A stretch of 64,000 bases of DNA, from assembly GCA_965652395.1 (NCBI GenBank), contig CBFGUW010000010.1, positions 67,153-131,152 of the forward strand. Reading direction: 5' to 3'. The position numbers were made by a program, and so were the translations under genes. Origin of the DNA: Saccharospirillum sp965652395 (GTDB taxonomy: Bacteria; Pseudomonadota; Gammaproteobacteria; Pseudomonadales; Natronospirillaceae). The notes under the pieces were generated by a model that was given only the letters and a program-made list of their open reading frames with translations, did no database searches and was not told the origin of the DNA. Each line of letters opens with the position of its first letter. Position 1 is the stretch's first letter. Of the stretch, positions 1-8,466 are shown in pieces.

Positions 1-195
1 GCGGAAAACGATTTTGAAACCTTCTTCGCCCAGGCTCCGGCCCTGAATCCGAATACCTCGCTGATCAAAGGCGTGGTGTGTGGTATTCGCGTGGAGGAAG
101 TCGAAGACCCACTGATGCAGAAAATCCGTTGGTTGGATAAGCTGGTGGATGAGTTGGCCAAGGGAAAAGCGATGGAGAAGATTCTTCGCCAGTAG
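1..195 (+). CDS. 3' end of an unidentified gene (truncated by window edge)
   Basis: The reading frame is open from the first base and ends with TAG at 193-195, giving the last 64 residues of a protein. The visible part contains the stretches NPNTSLIKGVV and EDPLMQKIRWLDKLVDELAKG and has a charged, helical C-terminus. I do not recognise the family with confidence. A hairpin with a short T-rich tail follows 15 bases after the stop, so this is the end of its transcript. Confidence 0.6.
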   Translation, partial: AENDFETFFAQAPALNPNTSLIKGVVCGIRVEEVEDPLMQKIRWLDKLVDELAKGKAMEKILRQ

Positions 196-209
196 GCTTT
201 GCCGGGCTG

Positions 210-243
210 AAGGCAGGCTTGTTTGAAAGCCTGCCTTGTCTTT
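210..243 (+). terminator. Intrinsic terminator after the truncated gene
   Basis: The arms AAGGCAGGCTT (210-220) and AAGCCTGCCTT (227-237) form a perfect 11-bp stem with a 6-base loop, followed by GTCTTTC. It lies between two convergent genes and may serve both strands. Confidence 0.7.
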
Positions 244-259
244 CGGGCTATGGTGTGGG

Positions 260-982
260 TCAGGTCTGCAAGGCCCCCAATACCACGCTGCGGTCCTGTG
301 CTGACAGGCCGTTCACATCGAAAGGTGTTTCCTCACGTATTTGCTGCTCAAGCTGGGCGGCCACTCTTACCGCTTCCCGGTCGTTCTCGATCGGGGTGTT
401 GCCTTCACTCAGGCGTTCATCCTGCCCGGCGTTGAAGGTCTCCTGCAGTACGTCAGCCTGGTTGCCGAGTAGCTCGGTCTGACGTTCCAACGCGCTGATG
501 GCGGAGTCCAGATTGTCCAGGGTTTCCGCTGGGTTCCTGACGAAGAAACCCTCTTCCGGCAATGCACCGGCATCGAAATTCCCGTTTCCGAAGGGGGCTT
601 CCAAGGCATTCTCGCGGATGCGTCGCAGTGCTTCGAAGGTGTCTTCACTGAGTTGGTCGCGTTCCGCCTGCAGGGTCTGGCGGGCTTCTTCTGGAAGGTT
701 GGTATCTTCGCCTGTCGCCACCCGGTCGCGTTCTGTGCGCAAACGTTCAGTCAGTTCGCGGTTTTCCTGCAATTGCACACCTACGTCTGAGGCTTCGTTA
801 ACTAACGCCCGGTTGGCGGCTTCGCGGCGACCCAGGGCGGTATCGACCTCTACATCGGGCTGCACTGCCGGAGCGTCCTGACGCGCGGGCGCGGGTGGGG
901 AGGACTGGGTTTCCGTTGCTCTCGGCTCTTGCCGGTTCAAGGGAAGAATGCTGTTGGTGGCACCCGTAACATCAATGGCCAT
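260..982 (-). CDS. Hypothetical coiled-coil protein
   Basis: This frame encodes 240 residues without signal peptide or membrane segment. The N-terminal 50 residues are rich in Pro, Ala, Gln and Thr and probably disordered. Residues of about 55 to 135 are strongly charged and heptad-like (ENRELTERLRTERDRV), suggesting a coiled coil, and the C-terminus is again helical. The ATG at 982 was chosen because AGAGAGG lies 8 bases upstream; an upstream ATG (988) and GTG (991) overlap that ribosome site. The late part has a faint flagellin-like composition, but I cannot assign a family. The gene is monocistronic and faces the preceding gene. Confidence 0.6.
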   Translation of the reverse strand: MAIDVTGATNSILPLNRQEPRATETQSSPPAPARQDAPAVQPDVEVDTALGRREAANRALVNEASDVGVQLQENRELTERLRTERDRVATGEDTNLPEEARQTLQAERDQLSEDTFEALRRIRENALEAPFGNGNFDAGALPEEGFFVRNPAETLDNLDSAISALERQTELLGNQADVLQETFNAGQDERLSEGNTPIENDREAVRVAAQLEQQIREETPFDVNGLSAQDRSVVLGALQT

Positions 983-1054
983 GGACATCACCTCTCTGTC
1001 GGCGCCCCTGAATCCAGGGCTATCCGGTTGATGTTATGCCGAGCTGTTGAAAAT

Positions 1055-1582
1055 TCAACCAATGGGTGTGGCTAAATGCCTCTCCAGCCAGTGTTCGATT
1101 TCATCGAAAGTCGTTTCGTGCCCGTCCAGCCAGCGCTGCAACAGGGTGCCGAGTAACAGGCACAGCACCGGGGTCGCGTTGGCTTCGCCGACAGCGGCGG
1201 CTACACGTTCGCGATAACGGCGGTTGGCCAGTTGCATAGTGGGGTCGGCGGCGATGTCGGCGGGGGTCTTGCCTCTGAGGTAGTCCATCAGTAACGACAG
1301 TTCACCGACCATACCGGGTTCCAGGGCTTTAAAGGCGGCCACCAGGTCGGGTAGGGCTTCGTTCTCGGCTTTGGGAGGCTCAAAACGGGTAACTTCATCG
1401 GTGCAGGCGGCAAATAGCGCCTCTTTGCTCGGAAAATAATGATAGAGGGCGCTTTTAGAGAGGCCCAGATGCTGCGCGATTTGTCGCATGCCGAGCCCGC
1501 TGTAACCCTGTTCGCTGAACAGTGCTGCCGCTCTTTGAGCCAGTTCCCGTCTATATTGGTCGTGATCGATGATTTTGGGCAT
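1055..1582 (-). CDS. TetR/AcrR family transcriptional regulator
   Basis: The 175-residue protein begins with a typical TetR helix-turn-helix: residues of about 10-55 contain RAAALFSEQGYSGLGMRQIA and LGLSKSALYHYFPSKEALF, the recognition-helix signature. The remainder is a helical ligand-binding domain of normal size for the family. It is divergent from the NAD(P)-binding protein gene at 1686, with a 103-base gap that carries an inverted repeat 19 bases upstream of its start. By analogy with other TetR pairs it probably represses itself and the divergent gene. The effector is unknown. Confidence 0.9.
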   Translation of the reverse strand: MPKIIDHDQYRRELAQRAAALFSEQGYSGLGMRQIAQHLGLSKSALYHYFPSKEALFAACTDEVTRFEPPKAENEALPDLVAAFKALEPGMVGELSLLMDYLRGKTPADIAADPTMQLANRRYRERVAAAVGEANATPVLCLLLGTLLQRWLDGHETTFDEIEHWLERHLATPIG

Positions 1583-1600
1583 GGTGGTGCCGTTCTTTTT

Positions 1601-1675
1601 TAGTCCGACCGGACTATAAAATCTTGAACATCCCGTTGCAAGGGTTCAGTATTATCGACCAGTTGGACTATAAAA
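1601..1675. promoter_or_regulatory. Probable TetR operator in the divergent promoter region
   Basis: TAGTCC-N4-GGACTA at 1601-1616 is an inverted repeat. The block GGACTATAAAA occurs at 1611-1621 and again at 1665-1675, directly in front of the ribosome site (AAGGAGG) of the SDR gene. The second copy keeps a relaxed left half (CCAGTTGGACTA). One full site plus one partial site between divergent genes is what is expected for an autoregulated TetR repressor. The TATAAA in each copy may also belong to a -10 element. Confidence 0.6.
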
Positions 1676-1685
1676 GGAGGCGGGA

Positions 1686-2546
1686 ATGTCGCGTGTGTTG
1701 GTTGCGGGTGCCACGGGTTACCTGGGGCGTCACCTGGTGGCGGAGCTCAAACGTCGGGGGCACTGGGTGCGGGTATTGGTTCGGCCCGGGGCTTCCCTGG
1801 GTGAACTGGCCCATGTTGCGGATGAAGTGTTTTCCGCCCAGGCCACTCAAGTGGAGACACTGGAAGGGGTGATGGATGGAATCGACCTGGTGTATTCCAG
1901 CCTCGGCATCACCCGCCAACGCGATGGCCTGACCTACCGCCAGGTCGATTATCAAGCCAATCTGAATTTGCTGCGGTTGGCCGAGGCGGCATCGGTGCAA
2001 CGTTTCTGTTATGTCTCGGTGTTCAACGGCCGGGCCATGAGGCATCAGGCCATGGTGGGAGCGAAGGAGGCCTTCGTGGATGAGTTGCAGGCCTCTTCGG
2101 TGGCAGGCACGGTGATAAGGCCCAATGGCTATTTCAACGATCTGTTGGTGTTCCTCGATATGGCCCGACGCGGCCGGGTGTGGGTGCTGGGCCAGGGCGA
2201 GGCCCGTATCAACCCCATTTCCGGGGTGGACTTGGCCCGGCGGTGTTGTGAAGCCTGTGAACAGGAGGAAGCCGAGGTATCTGTGGGCGGCCCAGACATT
2301 CTCAGCCAGCGGGAAATAGGAACGTTGGCTTTCAGCATGTTGGGCAAGACGCCTCGCTTTGGGTATTTGCCCTTATGGCTGATGAAGGGCCTGGTCGGCC
2401 TGCTTCGCCGTCTGACTCCGGTCACGGTTTATGGGCCGGTTGAGTTTTTTGTGGGTGCGGCGGGGCAGTCCATGCTGTCGCCGTGTTATGGCCGCGATCA
2501 TCTAAAGGACGCCTTTATGGCGGCGGCGAAAAAGCCGGATGGTTAA
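1686..2546 (+). CDS. NAD(P)-binding atypical SDR (NmrA/YwnB-like)
   Basis: The protein has 286 residues. The N-terminus MSRVLVAGATGYLGRHLVAE carries the GATGYLGR nucleotide-binding loop of atypical short-chain dehydrogenases, followed by RVLVRPG, typical for an NADP-preferring Rossmann fold. YVSVFNG near residue 115 is at the place of the SDR active-site strand, but the usual YxxxK pair is not evident, as in NmrA-type sensor or isomerase-like members. A strong ribosome site (AAAGGAGG) precedes the ATG. It is divergent from a TetR gene, which probably controls it. The substrate cannot be inferred. Confidence 0.85.
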   Translation: MSRVLVAGATGYLGRHLVAELKRRGHWVRVLVRPGASLGELAHVADEVFSAQATQVETLEGVMDGIDLVYSSLGITRQRDGLTYRQVDYQANLNLLRLAEAASVQRFCYVSVFNGRAMRHQAMVGAKEAFVDELQASSVAGTVIRPNGYFNDLLVFLDMARRGRVWVLGQGEARINPISGVDLARRCCEACEQEEAEVSVGGPDILSQREIGTLAFSMLGKTPRFGYLPLWLMKGLVGLLRRLTPVTVYGPVEFFVGAAGQSMLSPCYGRDHLKDAFMAAAKKPDG

Positions 2547-2731
2547 CTAAAGGCCGGGTAACGGCCTTAATATCGCTCTGGCGGCGCATCAAGGAGGCTG
2601 TCTATACTCAAACCGAGCAGTTTTTTGCGACGAACCCTTTAATTCCGTTGGGTTTGCCGTCACTAAAGCTCATGTCCGGGTGGTCAGGTTGGTGTCAACC
2701 GGCCACCCTTGCTTTGAGGGGAGTGCCCAGT

Positions 2732-3175
2732 ATGTCGATCATACGAGATGATTACACGGCTGCACTGGCGGGCATCCATGCGCGTGGTCTTGAGTTGTTG
2801 GAACGCTATCAGGATTTAGTGGACCAGGAGATCGTGTCGCCGCCGACAGAGGCTTTGCTGAAACAGGTTATTGAAAAGCGCCGGGCCATGTTGCAGCGCG
2901 TTGAACAGATGGAGCGGGCCAGGGGGGATTTGCCCAAGGCCGGTAATGAAGAACGGGCGTTGTTCCAGGCCATTACCGATTGGTTGAAGTCGAAGGTGCA
3001 AAACGAAAGCTCCTTGATTCTGCGGCTGATTGAAGCTGAAGAGCAATGGCGTAGCGAGGTGGATGAATCCATAGAGCTTGATTGGAGCGAAGACGAACAG
3101 GATGTGCTGAGTCAGTTGATCATTCACAGTGAACGTTTCGTCGACGAACTGCGGTTCCTGCAGTCGTCCGTATAA
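2732..3175 (+). CDS. Hypothetical helical protein
   Basis: I take the ATG at 2732 because GAGGGGAG lies 8 bases upstream; the frame is open further upstream but without an initiation signal. The 147-residue product is almost entirely helical and highly charged, with an acidic C-terminal half (DESIELDWSEDEQD). It has no signal peptide, membrane helix or known motif. It resembles in composition the small flagellar or secretion chaperones, but nothing in the neighbourhood supports that and I assign no function. It ends just before a hairpin shared with the convergent gene. Confidence 0.6.
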   Translation: MSIIRDDYTAALAGIHARGLELLERYQDLVDQEIVSPPTEALLKQVIEKRRAMLQRVEQMERARGDLPKAGNEERALFQAITDWLKSKVQNESSLILRLIEAEEQWRSEVDESIELDWSEDEQDVLSQLIIHSERFVDELRFLQSSV

Positions 3176-3186
3176 AGAGAGGGGTG

Positions 3187-3217
3187 TCAGGGTGGAGGCA
3201 GGAAGCTCCCACCCTGA
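3187..3217. terminator. Bidirectional hairpin between convergent genes
   Basis: TCAGGGTGG (3187-3195) pairs perfectly with CCACCCTGA (3209-3217) around a 13-base loop. There is no clear T-run on either side, so termination efficiency is uncertain. Confidence 0.45.
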
Positions 3218-3235
3218 TTGCCGTCAACCGCCGAA

Positions 3236-4132
3236 TTATAGTTGTTGGGCTTGTTCCAAACCCATGAAGCTGACCGGAACATCATAATCCGGTTCCACAT
3301 GTCCCCCCTGAATCGCCTTGTAAACCTGATGCACCCCTTGGTAGCCCATCTGCTCGGGGTTTTGCACAATCAAACCATATAAACGTTTTGCCCGGATGGC
3401 GTTGAGCAACACCGGGTTGGCATCGAAACCAATGTGTATGGGGCGTTCGTCGGCAGGTAGCGAGTGTAAGGCCGCCTGTGCCGCCAGCGTGGTCACTTCA
3501 TTCGGGGTGAACAATCCATCGACCGGCCCTTGTTCCTCCAACAGGTTGAATGCCTTTTCGCGTGCCGTTCCCACCCGCGTTCCAATATAGCCCTCAACCA
3601 CAACCTCGAGTCCGATCTGTTCGGCGGCCTCGATGAAGGTGTTTTCGCGTTGGGTGGTGGTCTGCACGGCGGGGTCCATACGCAGTACCGCTATTCGACC
3701 GGTTCCGCCGAGTGCGTTGGCCATCATTTCTCCCGCCAGGCGGCCAGCGTTCTCGTTGTTGGTTTTTATCACGCTGACGCGGTCGCCACCAATATCCCGG
3801 TCTATGAACACAGTGGGTATGCCAATTTCTTTAAGATGGGTGACCGCTTCCTTATGGCTGGGGTGATTGGGTGCCAGTACCAAACCGATGCATTCGCTGT
3901 TTTCCACCCATTGGATGAGGTTGTTTTGGGCATTAACATCCACTTCGTCGATGGGGCCTCTCACGAACACCCGAATGCCCAATTCTTTTCCCGCCTGAAG
4001 GGCACCCTGCTCCACTTCCTGCCAAAAAGCCTGTCCCCCTCCGGCTGTGATCACCCCAATGCAGTTGGCAAACGCGGTGGAAACACTGGTTGTCAGCAGC
4101 CCAAATATGAGTACAAGTAGCGGATAAGGCAC
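3236..4132 (-). CDS. Periplasmic sugar-binding-like protein (RbsB/LacI type 1 fold), orphan
   Basis: The 298-residue protein has a signal peptide (hydrophobic residues 4-20, cleavage near AFA-NC) and then the features of type 1 periplasmic binding proteins: GVITAGGGQAFWQEVEQGA at the start, GLVLAPNHPSH in the first lobe and FIDRDIGGDRVSVIKTNN at the hinge region, where RbsB-like proteins bind a ligand. DGLFTPNEVTTLAAQAAL and IGFDANPVLLNAI follow as in ribose-type binders. No ABC permease or ATPase gene is nearby. It lies 90 bases behind arsJ on the same strand and could be cotranscribed with the arsenic operon, perhaps as the sensor half of something encoded elsewhere. Confidence 0.85.
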   Translation of the reverse strand: MPYPLLVLIFGLLTTSVSTAFANCIGVITAGGGQAFWQEVEQGALQAGKELGIRVFVRGPIDEVDVNAQNNLIQWVENSECIGLVLAPNHPSHKEAVTHLKEIGIPTVFIDRDIGGDRVSVIKTNNENAGRLAGEMMANALGGTGRIAVLRMDPAVQTTTQRENTFIEAAEQIGLEVVVEGYIGTRVGTAREKAFNLLEEQGPVDGLFTPNEVTTLAAQAALHSLPADERPIHIGFDANPVLLNAIRAKRLYGLIVQNPEQMGYQGVHQVYKAIQGGHVEPDYDVPVSFMGLEQAQQL

Positions 4133-4222
4133 CGAGGTTCTCCTTCTGCGATCAGCGCTTCGCTGGGACGGAACTCTGGGTTAAACCTTAGCTCAGACCA
4201 TGAGGTTGCGCGATATTGGACA

Positions 4223-5461
4223 TCATCGAATCCTGTCCACTCCGGTTGCCGGATGTTGTGACGGCAGCGCCAGAGACAGCAACGCCGCGAGCACCAGAAA
4301 AGAGGAGGAAACCGATAGGCAGATAACCAGTCCATAAGCCTGGAACAGCCACCCGGACAATACCGTCCCAATCAATCGACCCAGGGCATTGGCCATGTAG
4401 TAAAACCCGACATCCAGAGAAACGCCATCAGCCTGTGCGTACCGCACGATCAAATAACTGTGCAATGAGGAATTCACCGCGAAGAGCGCACCGAAAACCA
4501 GCAGCCCGCCGATTAAGGTCAGTTGAAGCGCGGTGTCGGTGGCGAGCCCCAGTGCGATGGTGGCGGGTACCAGTGCCAGCAACGCTGCCCAGGCGACGGT
4601 GGCGTTGCGCCCGGGAAGCCGACCGCTGCGTTTACCGGTCAGGTAGGGCGCGAACGATTGAACGACACCGTAACCCATCACCCAAACAGCCAGAAACCCT
4701 CCGATTTGAAGGTGCCCCCAATCCATGCTCTGGCTGAGAAAAACCGGCAGCGCGACCACGAACCAGACATCGCGGGCACCGAATAAAAACAGCCGGGCGG
4801 CGGAAAGCACATTGATCGGGCGGCTTTTTGAAAATAACTGCCGGAACTTGGGTTTGTTTTTGGCCTTGCCGAGCTCCTCCGTTAGAAATATCAGGCTGCC
4901 GATGAAGACCAGCATCAACATAGCGGCCATGGCGGCCACGGCCCCTTTGAAACCCAGCCAGGCCAGGAGGGCACCGCCGAGGAAAAAGCCCACGCCCTTA
5001 AGGGCGTTTTTGGAGCCGGTGAGCACCGCCACCCATTGATAAAGCGTGCCTTGAGCGCTGTCGGGCACCAACAGCTTTATCGAGCTTTTCGCGCTCATTT
5101 TGTTCAGGTCCTTGGCGACACCGGACAGGGCCTGGGCTGCCATCACCCAGGGCACGGTCAGCCATCCGGCCGGGACCAGCAACATGCCCAGTGCCCCCAC
5201 CTGAAGTGCGAGGCCCAGGTTCATGGTGCGGTTCAATCCCAAGTGCGCGCCCAACCAGCCGCCGACAAGGTTGGTGACCACGCCGAAAAACTCATAAAAG
5301 AGAAACAGCATGGCGATATCCAACGGGCTGTAACCCAAGGTATGGAAATGCAACACCACCAGCATGCGCAGAGCGCCGTCGGTCAGGGTGAACGCCCAGT
5401 AGTTGCCGGTGACCAGCAGATACTGGCGGACTTCCCTGGGCAGGGCACGCAATCGGTTCAT
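4223..5461 (-). CDS. arsJ: Organoarsenical efflux MFS transporter ArsJ
   Basis: This 412-residue major facilitator protein closely matches the ArsJ family as I know it: the start VRQYLLVTGNYWAFTLTDGA, then the block GYSPLDIAMLFLFYEFFGVV, then AKDLNKMSAKSSIKLLVPD. About twelve hydrophobic segments are visible. ArsJ exports 1-arseno-3-phosphoglycerate, made by the neighbouring glyceraldehyde-3-phosphate dehydrogenase, so the pair gives arsenate resistance without reduction. Its ATG overlaps the stop codon of that gene (ATGA), which fixes the start and implies translational coupling. Confidence 0.93.
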   Translation of the reverse strand: MNRLRALPREVRQYLLVTGNYWAFTLTDGALRMLVVLHFHTLGYSPLDIAMLFLFYEFFGVVTNLVGGWLGAHLGLNRTMNLGLALQVGALGMLLVPAGWLTVPWVMAAQALSGVAKDLNKMSAKSSIKLLVPDSAQGTLYQWVAVLTGSKNALKGVGFFLGGALLAWLGFKGAVAAMAAMLMLVFIGSLIFLTEELGKAKNKPKFRQLFSKSRPINVLSAARLFLFGARDVWFVVALPVFLSQSMDWGHLQIGGFLAVWVMGYGVVQSFAPYLTGKRSGRLPGRNATVAWAALLALVPATIALGLATDTALQLTLIGGLLVFGALFAVNSSLHSYLIVRYAQADGVSLDVGFYYMANALGRLIGTVLSGWLFQAYGLVICLSVSSSFLVLAALLSLALPSQHPATGVDRIR

Positions 5462-6465
5462 TGGTCGGCCAGCCCGACCTTCAGCGCCAGCTCGGCGGTG
5501 CGGTTGGCGTAGCCCCATTCGTTGTCGTACCAGGCGTAGAGCTTCACCTGAGTCTCATTGATGACCAGGGTGGAGAGGGCATCGATAATGCTGGAGCGTG
5601 GATCGGTCTTGTAATCGATCGAGACCAGTGGGCGCTCTTCGTAACCCAGAATGTCTTTCAGTTCGCCCTCGGCCGCTGTTTTCAGCAGTTGGTTGACCTC
5701 CTCGGCGGTGGTTTTGCGTTCCACTTCGAACACGCAGTCCGTCAGCGAGGCATTGGCCAGTGGCACGCGCACGGCGTGGCTGTTGAGGCGGCCCTTCAAT
5801 TCCGGAAAGATCTCGGTAATGGCCGTTGCCGAACCGGTGGTGGTCGGAATCAGGCTGGTGCCGCAGGCACGCGCCCGACGCAGATCTTTATGGGGCGCGT
5901 CGAGTATGGTCTGGGTGTTGGTCAGGTCGTGAATGGTTGTCATTGAGCCGTGGCGAATGCCCAGTTGTTCGTGAATCACCTTTACCACAGGTGCCAGGCA
6001 GTTGGTGGTGCAGGAGGCGGCAGTCACAATGCGGTGCTCCGCCGGATCGAACAATTGATCGTTCACGCCCATGACCACATTCAGCACGCCCGGCTCCTTC
6101 ACCGGGGCCGTGACCACCACGCGCTTGACACCCTGATCCAGATAAGCCTGCAGCAGCTCTGTATTACGCATTTTGCCGGAAGCTTCGATCACCACATCAC
6201 AGTCGGACCAATCTGTCTCGGCGATGGCTTTATTCTGTGTCACCGCCAGGCGATGGTCGCCGATGATGAGAGCGTCGCCGTCGGCGGAGACCGGCTCAGG
6301 CCAGATGCCATGGACCGAATCAAACGTCAGTAAGTGGGCCAGGGTGGCTGCGTCACCGGCGGGGTCGTTTATGCGGACGAAGGTGACCTCCGGCCAGTTC
6401 CAGGCCGCGCGTAGAGCGAGACGGCCGATGCGGCCGAAGCCGTTGATTCCAATTTTCACAGTCAT
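5458..6465 (-). CDS. ArsJ-associated glyceraldehyde-3-phosphate dehydrogenase
   Basis: The protein has 335 residues, normal for GAPDH. The NAD site GINGFGRIGR is at residues 6-15, the catalytic loop ASCTTNC has its nucleophile at Cys152, and WYDNEWGYANR near the C-terminus is standard. In arsenic operons this enzyme uses arsenate in place of phosphate and makes the unstable 1-arseno-3-phosphoglycerate that ArsJ exports. It lies between acr3 (44-base gap) and arsJ (4-base overlap). A role in central glycolysis is possible, but the context argues for the arsenate-specific paralogue. Confidence 0.93.
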   Translation of the reverse strand: MTVKIGINGFGRIGRLALRAAWNWPEVTFVRINDPAGDAATLAHLLTFDSVHGIWPEPVSADGDALIIGDHRLAVTQNKAIAETDWSDCDVVIEASGKMRNTELLQAYLDQGVKRVVVTAPVKEPGVLNVVMGVNDQLFDPAEHRIVTAASCTTNCLAPVVKVIHEQLGIRHGSMTTIHDLTNTQTILDAPHKDLRRARACGTSLIPTTTGSATAITEIFPELKGRLNSHAVRVPLANASLTDCVFEVERKTTAEEVNQLLKTAAEGELKDILGYEERPLVSIDYKTDPRSSIIDALSTLVINETQVKLYAWYDNEWGYANRTAELALKVGLADQ

Positions 6466-6509
6466 GGCAAAAGCTTCCCAATAGGATTCAGCAAAGTAAG
6501 GAGGTTATG

Positions 6510-7562
6510 TCAGTTTTGTGTCGGTTCCGTGACGTTCGCCGCCCGGGCTTCCAGGGCTGGTTTCCAATGATTGGCCAGCTTTACCAGCGACAGCATGACC
6601 GGCACTTCAACCAGTACCCCGACTACTGTCGCCAGCGCCGCCCCCGAATGCAGGCCGAACAACGAAATGGCGACCGCCACGGCCAGCTCAAAGAAGTTGG
6701 AGGTACCAATCAGACAAGCCGGAGCCGCGACCCGATGAGGCAGGCGCAGCCACCAGGCCCCGAGATAGGCGATCAGGAAAATGCCGTAGCTTTGGATTAA
6801 CAGGGGGAGGGCGATCAGCGCGATGATCAGGGGGCGTTCCAGCAAGGTGCCGGACTGGAGCCCGAACAGCAGCGCGACGGTGGCCAGTAATCCCATAATC
6901 GAGGCCGGTTTGACCATCGCCATGAAATGGCTCAGTCGTGCCTCCCCGCCCTGCTTCAGCAATAGGTGTCGCGTAGCGACTCCCGCAGTCAGTGGCAGTA
7001 CTACATAAAGCAGGACCGACAGTGTTAATGTTTCCCAGGGCACCTGAATGTCGCTGACACCCAACAGAAAAGCAGCAATGGGCGCGAAAGCGAAGACCAT
7101 GATCAGGTCGTTCACCGAGACCTGAACCAGCGTGTAGCCGGCATCGCCCTGTGTCAGTTGGCTCCAGACGAACACCATGGCGGTGCAGGGCGCTACACCG
7201 AGCAATATCATCCCCGCGATGTATTGGGTGGCGTCATTCACAGGAACCCAGGAGGCGAAGAAAACCCGAAAAAATAACCAACCCAGCGCGGCCATGGTGA
7301 AGGGTTTGATCAGCCAGTTCACCACCAGCGTCAGTACCAGGCCTTTCGGTTGCCCGCCCACCCGTCGAATGGCGGCAAAATCCACCTGAACCATCATCGG
7401 ATAGATCATGACCCAAATGAACACGGCAATCACCAGATTGACGCGTGCATATTCGATGCCCGCCAGCCAGGCAAAAGCTCCAGGCAGTGACTGGCCCAGG
7501 CCCACCCCGGCCAGGATCGCACCCGCAACCCAAAAGGACAGGTAGCGTTCGAAAACACCCAT
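6510..7562 (-). CDS. acr3: Arsenite efflux permease Acr3
   Basis: The 350-residue integral membrane protein has ten hydrophobic segments and the features of the Acr3 (BASS superfamily) arsenite carriers: NLVIAVFIWVMIYPMM near the start and the conserved cysteine in GVAPCTAMVFVWS in the fourth segment, the residue known to be needed for arsenite transport. GTSNFFELAVAVAISLFG in the second half is also typical. It is the second gene of the arsenic operon, 26 bases behind arsR. It exports arsenite and possibly antimonite through the inner membrane. Confidence 0.95.
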   Translation of the reverse strand: MGVFERYLSFWVAGAILAGVGLGQSLPGAFAWLAGIEYARVNLVIAVFIWVMIYPMMVQVDFAAIRRVGGQPKGLVLTLVVNWLIKPFTMAALGWLFFRVFFASWVPVNDATQYIAGMILLGVAPCTAMVFVWSQLTQGDAGYTLVQVSVNDLIMVFAFAPIAAFLLGVSDIQVPWETLTLSVLLYVVLPLTAGVATRHLLLKQGGEARLSHFMAMVKPASIMGLLATVALLFGLQSGTLLERPLIIALIALPLLIQSYGIFLIAYLGAWWLRLPHRVAAPACLIGTSNFFELAVAVAISLFGLHSGAALATVVGVLVEVPVMLSLVKLANHWKPALEARAANVTEPTQN

Positions 7563-7588
7563 AACTCAATCTCCTTGATGAACCTGTA

Positions 7589-7933
7589 TCAGCAACATCG
7601 GGAGACCCGTTCCGGGCGCTCCCCCATGGATTCCAGACGATCACAGTCGGCCTGCAGCCAATCGGAGTTTTGGCTCAGGGTTTCAGCCAGTACCGTGCTG
7701 CACCAAGTCGGTAGATCGGGCGATAACCGGTAAAACACCCATTGCCCGGAGCGTTCCCCGGTCAGCAGACCGTTCTCCCGAAGCTGAGCCAGGTGACGGG
7801 AAATTTTCGGCTGGCTTTGTTCCAGCGCCGCCATCAATTCGCAGACGCAGAGTTCGCCATGGGATTCAAGCAAGAGCAGGCAGCGCAGTCGGGTGTCGTC
7901 CGCCAGGGATTTGTAGAAGACCAGAGGATTCAC
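7589..7933 (-). CDS. arsR: ArsR family arsenic-responsive repressor
   Basis: The protein has 114 residues. It is a winged-helix ArsR/SmtB regulator with the metalloid-binding motif ELCVCEL (Cys29 and Cys31) in the DNA-recognition region and QPKISRHLAQLRENGLL as recognition helix. Further cysteines (WCSTV, ADCDRL, SRCC at the end) may add arsenite ligands. The frame starts with GTG at 7933; no better start is seen. It is the first gene of the operon arsR-acr3-gapdh-arsJ and probably represses it until As(III) binds. Confidence 0.93.
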   Translation of the reverse strand: MNPLVFYKSLADDTRLRCLLLLESHGELCVCELMAALEQSQPKISRHLAQLRENGLLTGERSGQWVFYRLSPDLPTWCSTVLAETLSQNSDWLQADCDRLESMGERPERVSRCC

Positions 7934-7966
7934 GGCTAAGAGCGGCCTGTTTAGGATATGCGGGAA

Positions 7967-7996
7967 ATCGTATATATGTTTTACCGTATGTCAACG
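7967..7996 (-). promoter_or_regulatory. Promoter of the arsenic operon
   Basis: On the minus strand TTGACA (7991-7996) is separated by 18 bases from TACGAT (7967-7972), 34 bases upstream of the arsR start. The AT-rich spacer with alternating ATATATAC is where an ArsR dimer could bind, but no clean palindrome is seen. Confidence 0.5.
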
Positions 7997-8085
7997 GGAG
8001 GGAGAAAAGATAAAGCTGTGAGGTGCTTGAATCTTGATTCGCAATTCATAGAGTAGCTCGGTCATCACTCAGGATGCCGTTAACC

Positions 8086-8436
8086 ATGAACCCGGTAGTC
8101 ACCTCTGTATTTCTGCTCATCTGCAGCAATGTCTTCATGACATTTGCCTGGTACGCCCATCTGAAAGAACTGAATAATAAACCCTGGATCATTGCGGCCC
8201 TGATCAGCTGGGGCATTGCCCTGTTTGAATACCTACTGCAGGTTCCGGCCAACCGGGTGGGCTACACGGTATTGAGCGTAGGGCAGTTGAAGATTATCCA
8301 GGAGGTCATCACGTTGAGCGTCTTCGTACCTTTCTCGCTGCTTTATTTGAAGGAGCCGCTGAAGCTCGATTACCTCTGGGCGGGGCTATGTCTGCTGGGT
8401 GCAGTCTTTTTTATGTTCCGCAGTAAATTGTTGTAA
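8086..8436 (+). CDS. DMT-superfamily small membrane protein (DUF486)
   Basis: The 116-residue protein has four hydrophobic segments and matches the DUF486 family in the pattern MTFAWYAHLKELNN near the N-terminus, FEYLLQVPANRVGY in the middle and LKIIQEVITLSVFVPFS after it. The family belongs to the drug/metabolite transporter superfamily but its substrate is not known. The ATG at 8086 fits the family's N-terminus; an in-frame ATG at 8074 lacks a good ribosome site. It is followed after 30 bases by an AI-2E-type permease on the same strand and the two may form an operon. Confidence 0.85.
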   Translation: MNPVVTSVFLLICSNVFMTFAWYAHLKELNNKPWIIAALISWGIALFEYLLQVPANRVGYTVLSVGQLKIIQEVITLSVFVPFSLLYLKEPLKLDYLWAGLCLLGAVFFMFRSKLL

Positions 8437-8466
8437 GCTCTGCGAACTCACAATAAGGAAGTCAGA

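Noticed and set aside
3530..4120. 196-residue plus-strand frame across the periplasmic binding protein gene
   Set aside because: The minus-strand gene has a signal peptide and family motifs; the plus-strand frame has none.
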